From contig NZ_CAKASM010000003.1 of assembly GCF_916858675.1 (NCBI RefSeq), forward strand, positions 1 through 64,000: a stretch of 64,000 bases of DNA. The letters run 5' to 3'. The DNA comes from Sphingomonas sp. Leaf21. GTDB taxonomy: Bacteria > Pseudomonadota > Alphaproteobacteria > Sphingomonadales > Sphingomonadaceae. Shown here piece after piece: positions 59,180 through 64,000 of this stretch (position 1 is the first letter of the stretch; every line of letters starts with the position of its first letter). A program made the translations under genes and the position numbers. The notes beneath the pieces are model-generated. The model was not told the origin of the DNA. It ran no database searches and worked only from the letters and a program-made list of their open reading frames with translations.

Positions 59180-59261
59180 AATCATTCTCCCATGGCGAAC
59201 GACCGCCAAGACGCGGTGGTGTTCTTCGTCCCGTTAGCGCATACGCGCACAAACGTAAAAT

Positions 59262-59340
59262 TGTTCCTGCACCGCATCAATTTTTTCGCAACCGCAGGGA
59301 ACATTCTCGAAAAGTAAAAATTCGTTAACCAATTCAGTAG
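59262..59340. promoter_or_regulatory. AT-rich upstream region with inverted repeat
   Basis: TGTTCCTGC (59262-59270) and GCAGGGAACA (59294-59303) form an inverted repeat. TTGATG-N17-TACGTT can be read on the minus strand as a promoter for the gene at 59179. Confidence 0.35.
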
Positions 59341-59408
59341 GGATGCTGGCGCGGTTACTGTCGTTCGGCGCCGCATCGTGGCGGTCGCCAGCCCCAGGTC
59401 CGGGCGCA

Positions 59409-59792
59409 TCATCGGCCGCCGTCGCGCCGGGTCAGCGCCGCGACGCAGCTTGCCCGGTCGATCGCGCTGCCGTCCGGCTCGCGCGCGTCGAGATAGGTGA
59501 CGCGCGGCTCGCCGCCGTCCTTCGGGTAGAGATAGGCATCGAGGACACAGAAGCTGCCCTGGAACTGCAATTTGCGCGCGGCCCCCTCGCGGACATCGGC
59601 GTCGGGCGCGCCGAACAGCGCGGTGAGCCCGGCCGCATCCTGGCCCAGGACGCGCTCCAGCCCGACCTTGGTATAGGGCACAGCGACCGGGGCCATGCCG
59701 CCGCTTCGCACCGGTGCGGCGGTCTGCGGCACGGTACAGCCCGCGACGAGGATGAGGAGCAGAAGCAGCAGTAGCGCGGGGGACCGGATCAT
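59409..59792 (-). CDS. Lipoprotein of unknown function (127 aa)
   Basis: The signal peptide MIRSPALLLLLLLILVAGC has the lipobox LVAGC (Cys19). The mature part contains LERVLGQDAAGLTALFGAPD and GAARKLQFQGSFCVLDAYLYP, a layout typical of small envelope proteins in sphingomonads. I do not recognise a named family. The start overlaps the stop of the EI24-type gene (ATGA), so it is co-translated. Confidence 0.7.
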   Translation of the reverse strand: MIRSPALLLLLLLILVAGCTVPQTAAPVRSGGMAPVAVPYTKVGLERVLGQDAAGLTALFGAPDADVREGAARKLQFQGSFCVLDAYLYPKDGGEPRVTYLDAREPDGSAIDRASCVAALTRRDGGR

Positions 59793-60466
59793 GCCTGTCG
59801 TCTCATGTGGAAGAAATGGGTGGCCATGCTCGCACCCAGCACGGGGGCCAGCAGGTTGAGGCCGGGAACCACGAAAAGCGCGGCGGCGGCAAGCCCCAGC
59901 AGGAACCGCGCGGGTCCGGTCGCCTTGCGCCAGCGACGCATCGCGGCGCCGTCCATATGCCGCGCCGCGACCATGTCGCCCAGGTCGCGGGACAACAGCC
60001 AGGCATTCACCAGCAGGAACGCCGCCGCGGTGCCGACGCCCGTCGCCAGCAGCACGATATAGACCGGCAGGAGCAGCAGGTTGATCCCCACCACGCGCAA
60101 CCCCGATCCCAGCCCCATCGCCATGCTGCGTGGCAGCGCCACCGGTCGCGCGCTTTCGAGCGCCTGGGGATAATGCCTGGCCTCCACCGCTGCTACGATA
60201 TCGTCGGCGAAGATGCCGACGACGGCGACCGCGACCGCGCGAAAGGCGAGCCATAGCGCCAATATCTCGGCCACTAGGGTCAGCGCGGTCGACCAGCCTC
60301 CCGCCTGCGTGCCCAGCCAATCCGCCAGTGCGGCGCGCACCCCCCACCACAGGCCGATGCCAGCGATCGCGAACAGCGCGAAGGTCACGGCCAGCGAACG
60401 GACGAGCACCCGGCGGATCGCGGGATCGCCCAATTGGGACAGCGACAGAAAGAAGGCGCGGAACAT
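59789..60466 (-). CDS. EI24 domain membrane protein (CysZ-like)
   Basis: EI24/CysZ-like proteins have four to six membrane segments; E. coli CysZ imports sulfate. Here MFRAFFLSLSQLGDPAIRRV opens, followed by membrane stretches at about 24-42, 58-85, 125-155 and 180-205. The C-terminal LLAPVLGASMATHFFHMRR fits the EI24 family. No binding site is clear; an alternative start is at 60526. The transported substance cannot be named from sequence. Confidence 0.75.
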   Translation of the reverse strand: MFRAFFLSLSQLGDPAIRRVLVRSLAVTFALFAIAGIGLWWGVRAALADWLGTQAGGWSTALTLVAEILALWLAFRAVAVAVVGIFADDIVAAVEARHYPQALESARPVALPRSMAMGLGSGLRVVGINLLLLPVYIVLLATGVGTAAAFLLVNAWLLSRDLGDMVAARHMDGAAMRRWRKATGPARFLLGLAAAALFVVPGLNLLAPVLGASMATHFFHMRRQA

Positions 60467-60592
60467 CCCGGTGGGATGGCGCGGCGCGGGCCCCCAAGTC
60501 AATGTGGTGCAGGGACGCGGTGGCATGTCTTGCGCGGGGCAAGGGCGCTGACTAGGGCGGCGATATCATCTGAATGTTCCGGAGCCCGTTAC

Positions 60593-61585
60593 TTGACCAA
60601 CCCCACTTATGACGTGGTGGCGATCGGCAATGCGATCGTCGACATCCTCAGCCCCGCCGAAGACGATTTCATCGCCGAACAGGGTATGACGAAGGGGGCG
60701 ATGCAGCTCGTCTTCTCGCCCGAGGAAGCCGATGCGCTCTATGCCAAGATGGGTCCGGGCCGCGAGATTTCGGGCGGCTCGGCGGCGAACACGCTCGCCG
60801 GTATCGCCGCGCTGGGCGGCAAGACCGCATTCATCGGCCAGGTCGCCGACGACCAGCTCGGCGAGGTCTTCGCGCACGACATCCGCGCGGCGGGCGTTCG
60901 CTTCGACACGGCCGTCCGTCCGGGACAGCCGACGACCGCGCGCTGCATGATCTTCGTCAGCCCCGACGGGCAGCGGACGATGAACACCTTCCTGGGCGCG
61001 TCGCACTACCTGCCCGCCGAGGCGCTCGACCGCGCGCTGATCGCCGATGCGGCGTATCTGTATATCGAGGGCTATCTCTGGGATCCCGAGGAGCCGCGTG
61101 CCGCGATGCGCGCCGCGATCCAGGTCGCGCGTGAAGCGGGCCGCAAGATCGCCTTCACCGCCTCGGCCGAGTTCGTGATCGACCGCCACCGCGCCGATTT
61201 CCACGCGCTGATCGATGGCGGGATGATCGATGTGATCTTCGCCAACGAGACCGAGATCGTCGCGCTGACCGAGACGGCGGATGTCGAGGCCGCGATCGCC
61301 GCGCTCCAGGACAAGGTCGAGACACTGGTGGTGACGCTCGCCGAAAAGGGCGCTCTGGCGCAGCGCGGCGACGAACGCGTGACCGTGCCCGCGCACCCCG
61401 TCGACAAGGTGATCGACACCACCGGTGCGGGCGACCTGTTCGCGGCGGGCTTCCTCTATGGCCAGACCCATGGCCAGGACCTGAAGGCCTCGCTGACCCT
61501 CGGCGCGGCCTGCGCGGCCGAGATCATCAGCCATTTCGGCGCGCGGCCCCAGGTCGACCTGAAGGCGCTGGCCGCCAGCCTCTGA
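60593..61585 (+). CDS. PfkB-family adenosine kinase (TTG start)
   Basis: The ribokinase fold phosphorylates adenosine or a related sugar/nucleoside. YDVVAIGNAIVDILSPAEDD is the N-terminus, GGSAANTLAGIAALGG the substrate-binding motif and DTTGAGDLFAAGFLYG the anion hole with the catalytic Asp. 330 aa. There is no ATG/GTG in frame at the right place; TTG at 60593 has GGAG eight bases upstream. Alphaproteobacterial relatives are annotated as adenosine kinase, but ribose or other substrates are not excluded. Confidence 0.88.
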   Translation: MTNPTYDVVAIGNAIVDILSPAEDDFIAEQGMTKGAMQLVFSPEEADALYAKMGPGREISGGSAANTLAGIAALGGKTAFIGQVADDQLGEVFAHDIRAAGVRFDTAVRPGQPTTARCMIFVSPDGQRTMNTFLGASHYLPAEALDRALIADAAYLYIEGYLWDPEEPRAAMRAAIQVAREAGRKIAFTASAEFVIDRHRADFHALIDGGMIDVIFANETEIVALTETADVEAAIAALQDKVETLVVTLAEKGALAQRGDERVTVPAHPVDKVIDTTGAGDLFAAGFLYGQTHGQDLKASLTLGAACAAEIISHFGARPQVDLKALAASL

Positions 61586-61640
61586 TCCCTGTCCTCCCCA
61601 AGCGCTGCCTGGGGAGGGGGGGCAAGAAGCCGGGAAACGC

Positions 61641-61676
61641 AAAAAGGGCCGGGGGATCGCTCCCCCGGCCCTTTTT
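61641..61676. terminator. Bidirectional terminator between adenosine kinase and APC permease
   Basis: A perfect 16-bp stem AAAAAGGGCCGGGGGA / TCCCCCGGCCCTTTTT with loop TCGC. A-run and T-run allow it to act on both convergent genes. Confidence 0.96.
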
Positions 61677-61693
61677 CGTGCCCGTCCCTTCGA

Positions 61694-63316
61694 TCAGCGA
61701 TCGAGCGGCCTGGCGGTTTCCGGCTGCATGGCGGCGTCGTCGACCACGTCGATCACCCCGCGACCGACATGGCTGCGGCTGCGGCTATAGCCGAAATAGA
61801 TGACCAGCCCGATCGCGCCCCAGATCGGCAGCACCAGCTTGGCCGTCAGCGGCAGCGACAGATACAGGACGACGCAGCCGATGATCGCCATCGGTGCGAC
61901 GATAAAGACGGCGGGCGTGCGGAACGGCCGATGCCGTGACGGATCGGTCCGACGCAGCACCATCACCGAGGTCGCCACCATGAAGAACGCGAACAGCGTG
62001 CCCGCGTTCGAATAATCGGCCAGCTTGCCGACCGGCAGGATCGCCGCCGCGATCCCGGCGGCCAGCCCGGTCAGCAGCGTGACGACGTGCGGGGTGCGGA
62101 AGCGGGGATGGACCGAGGCGAGCCTGGCGGGCAGCAGGCCGTCGCGCGCCATGGTGAAGAAGATGCGCGTCTGGCCGAACATCATCATCAGGACGACCGA
62201 CGGCAGCGCGAGCACGGCGGCCAGGCCGACCAGGCGGCCGATCATCGGCCAGTTGATCGTGTCGAGCACATGGACCAGCGCCTCCTTCGAGCAGACCAGC
62301 GGCTCGATGGCGCCCGACGCGACGATCGCGGCACAGCGGCCCGCGATTTCGGGCGTACCCGGCGACAGGACCTGACCCGTCAGCGAGGCGACCGGCTGTG
62401 CGCCGATGGCACCGATCGCGCCACCGGCGACCAGCAGGTAGAAGACGGTGCAGATCGCCAGGCTGGCGATCAGGCCGATCGGCACGTTGCGCTGCGGGTT
62501 CTTGGTTTCCTCCGCCGCCGTCGACACCGCGTCGAAGCCGACATAGGCGAAGAAGATCGACGCCGCCGCACCCAGCACGCCGAGGCCCGACGAGCTGAAC
62601 GGATTGCCGATACCGGTCGGCAGGAAGGGGTGGAAATTGTCCGCGTTGGCGACCGGGATGGTCAGCAGGACGAAGGCGGTCAGCGCGGTGATCTTGATCG
62701 CGACCAGGATCGCGTTGACCCGAGCGCTCTCGGTGGTGCCGATGATGAGCAGCCAGGTGACGAACGCCACGACGATGACGGCGGGCACGTTCACCCAGCC
62801 GCCGACCGCCATCGCCTGGGTCAGGTCGGCGCTGGGCGCCGCACCGAAGGCGAGATACATATGCGCCATCAGCGCATCGGCGTTGCTGATCGCGGCGGGG
62901 ACGTGGAATCCGATGCCGTTGAGCAGCCCGACCGCATGGTTGGACCAGCCGACCGCCACCGCGCTCGCGCCGACCGCATATTCGAGGATCAGGGCCCAGC
63001 CGACCATCCAGGCGAGGATCTCGCCGGTCACGGCATAGGTGTAGGTGTAGGCCGATCCGGCGACCGGCACCATCGAGGCCAGCTCGGAATAGCAGAGCGC
63101 CGCGACGGCGCAGATGAAGCCCGCGACGATGAAGCTGAGCATCATCCCCGGCCCCGCCTTCTGCGCGGCTTCGGAGGTCAGAACGAAGATGCCCGTGCCG
63201 ATGACCGCGCCGATACCCAGCATGGTGAGCTGGAACGCGCCCAGCGATCGTTGCAGCCCCTTCTTCTCGGCGGTCGCCAATATGGCGTCCAAAGGCTTAA
63301 CGCGCCCGAAAATCAT
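61694..63316 (-). CDS. APC family amino-acid permease
   Basis: This is a 12-helix or so amino acid-polyamine-organocation transporter. The first helix has the family's GIGAVIGTGIFVLTSEAA motif, followed by GFICAVAALCYSELASMVPV and ASIFFAYVGFDAVSTAAEETKNPQRN (in parts). The C-terminus is cytosolic and short. The start at 63316 (MIFGRVKPLDAI) has AGGAGA upstream; an earlier in-frame ATG has none. 540 aa. The substrate is unknown. Confidence 0.93.
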   Translation of the reverse strand: MIFGRVKPLDAILATAEKKGLQRSLGAFQLTMLGIGAVIGTGIFVLTSEAAQKAGPGMMLSFIVAGFICAVAALCYSELASMVPVAGSAYTYTYAVTGEILAWMVGWALILEYAVGASAVAVGWSNHAVGLLNGIGFHVPAAISNADALMAHMYLAFGAAPSADLTQAMAVGGWVNVPAVIVVAFVTWLLIIGTTESARVNAILVAIKITALTAFVLLTIPVANADNFHPFLPTGIGNPFSSSGLGVLGAAASIFFAYVGFDAVSTAAEETKNPQRNVPIGLIASLAICTVFYLLVAGGAIGAIGAQPVASLTGQVLSPGTPEIAGRCAAIVASGAIEPLVCSKEALVHVLDTINWPMIGRLVGLAAVLALPSVVLMMMFGQTRIFFTMARDGLLPARLASVHPRFRTPHVVTLLTGLAAGIAAAILPVGKLADYSNAGTLFAFFMVATSVMVLRRTDPSRHRPFRTPAVFIVAPMAIIGCVVLYLSLPLTAKLVLPIWGAIGLVIYFGYSRSRSHVGRGVIDVVDDAAMQPETARPLDR

Positions 63317-63484
63317 GAATCTCCTATCCCCCCAAGGGAAGGGCGGCCCCGATACGGCGCGCACCCGGCGTTCAGTGAATGATGTGGAAGGTTAGCTGCA
63401 ATTTTATTGCGCGCAATCCCTAAGACGCCGGGATGCGGTCAGGGGAGGGGAAGGGCGATGATAGTTGAACATTTTTCTTCGTAA

Positions 63485-63586
63485 GCCCCTCCCGCAGGCG
63501 GGAGGGGTTTGGGGAGGGCAGGGTATCTCACAGAGACGGCCGCCCGTTGCCTTCCCTCCCCCATCCCCTCTCGCCTGCGGGAGGGG
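63485..63586. repeat. R3 palindromes, inverted pair
   Basis: 63485-63530 is an R3 copy in reverse orientation (arms CCCCTCCCGC / GCGGGAGGGG, then the reverse of GTGAGATACC). 63551-63586 holds a second arm in forward orientation. They fill the 280-base gap between the permease and HIT genes; I see no gene there. Confidence 0.6.
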
Positions 63587-63596
63587 CGTGCCTGGA

Positions 63597-63974
63597 TCAG
63601 CGCGCCAGCATCGGCCCCAGCGGCTTGCCCGCCAGGATATGGACATGAAGATGCGGCACTTCCTGACCCGCGTCCGGGCCGATATTCGCGAGCAGCCGAT
63701 ATCCCGGCCGGACCGCCCCGGCCTCGCGCGCGACATGGCCGACCGCGCGGACGAAGCCGGCGATCTCCGCCTCGCTGCCCCGCGCCGAGAAATCGTCCCA
63801 CGACACATAGGGGCCGCGCGGGATTACCAGGATATGCGTCGGCGCATGTGGCGCGATATCGTGGAAGGCGATCGCCCATTGGTCTTCATAGACGCGGGTC
63901 GAGGGAATTTCGTCGCGCAGGATCTTCGCGAAGATATTCTGGTCGTCATAGGGCAGGGTGGCGTCGATCGGCAT
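63597..63974 (-). CDS. HIT family (histidine triad) nucleotide-binding protein
   Basis: HIT proteins hydrolyse nucleoside phosphoramidates and similar compounds. The triad is H108-L-H110-V-H112 in VPHLHVHILAGKPLGP, and the helical part has KILRDEIPSTRVYED and AFHDIAPHAPTHILVIPRG. 125 aa, typical for the HinT-like type. The start MPIDATLPYDDQNIF at 63974 gives the family N-terminus. The gene upstream is outside the window. Confidence 0.94.
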   Translation of the reverse strand: MPIDATLPYDDQNIFAKILRDEIPSTRVYEDQWAIAFHDIAPHAPTHILVIPRGPYVSWDDFSARGSEAEIAGFVRAVGHVAREAGAVRPGYRLLANIGPDAGQEVPHLHVHILAGKPLGPMLAR

Positions 63975-64000
63975 GGTCGATACTCTCCGAACGGGAATTC

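Noticed and set aside
63485..63586. Rho-independent terminator for the HIT or permease gene
   Set aside because: Stems are strong but lack T-runs, and the same sequences recur elsewhere as repeat R3.

Overview
The window reads as chromosomal DNA of a high-GC alphaproteobacterium, most likely Sphingomonas or a close sphingomonad. The reasons are: trcR (DUF1013), a DUF1192 gene divergent from a quinone oxidoreductase, a str-S10-spc ribosomal cluster in one direction, many secreted peptidases, and a family of palindromic intergenic repeats. I see no prophage, insertion sequence, CRISPR array or plasmid functions. The assignment rests on gene content and style only; no search was run.

Layout. 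1-6.6 kb: the start of smc (cut by the window edge), a small membrane protein, then a likely hydroxyproline/peptide module made of a D-amino-acid dehydrogenase divergent from a two-cysteine 4-hydroxyproline epimerase, an M24 Xaa-Pro peptidase and a secreted S10 carboxypeptidase. 6.7-15.3 kb: uvrA, a repeat-rich gap, two small envelope proteins, a SleB-like cell-wall hydrolase and a fused two-domain M16 peptidase. 15.3-20.6 kb (all minus): two overlapping operons, cyclophilin-queA-EF-hand-tgt and xseB-ispA-coaD. 20.6-28.8 kb: a membrane diguanylate cyclase, clpA, DUF1192, quinone oxidoreductase, a TPR-like secreted protein and trcR.

28.9-46.8 kb is the translation block: tRNA-Trp (minus), then rpsL-rpsG-fusA-tuf, rpsJ-rplC-rplD-rplW-rplB-rpsS-rplV-rpsC-rplP-rpmC-rpsQ, rplN-rplX-rplE-rpsN-rpsH-rplF-rplR-rpsE-rpmD-rplO, and secY-adk. 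Several candidate promoters here are followed at once by a rho-independent terminator hairpin and only then by the gene (rpsL, rpsJ, rplN, secY; trcR just upstream has the same design). This suggests transcription attenuation as a shared control layer. S12 carries Arg instead of Lys at position 88, a residue linked elsewhere to streptomycin resistance.

46.8-64 kb: xerC, a DedA protein, lepB-rnc (4-base overlap, TTG start for rnc), era, queG, an ABC-2 exporter pair, a Tat-lipoprotein MsrB, a CHAP hydrolase, an M1 peptidase divergent from a HIRAN-domain protein, an EI24-type membrane protein with a lipoprotein, a PfkB-type adenosine kinase (TTG start), an APC amino-acid permease and a HIT protein.

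The most unusual non-coding content is four sets of dispersed palindromic sequences. One is a small element with matching terminal inverted repeats, found twice in opposite orientation (9729-9978, 18825-18910). Another is a GC-palindrome with variable cargo, including a 99-bp tandem duplication (46857, 51522, 63485).
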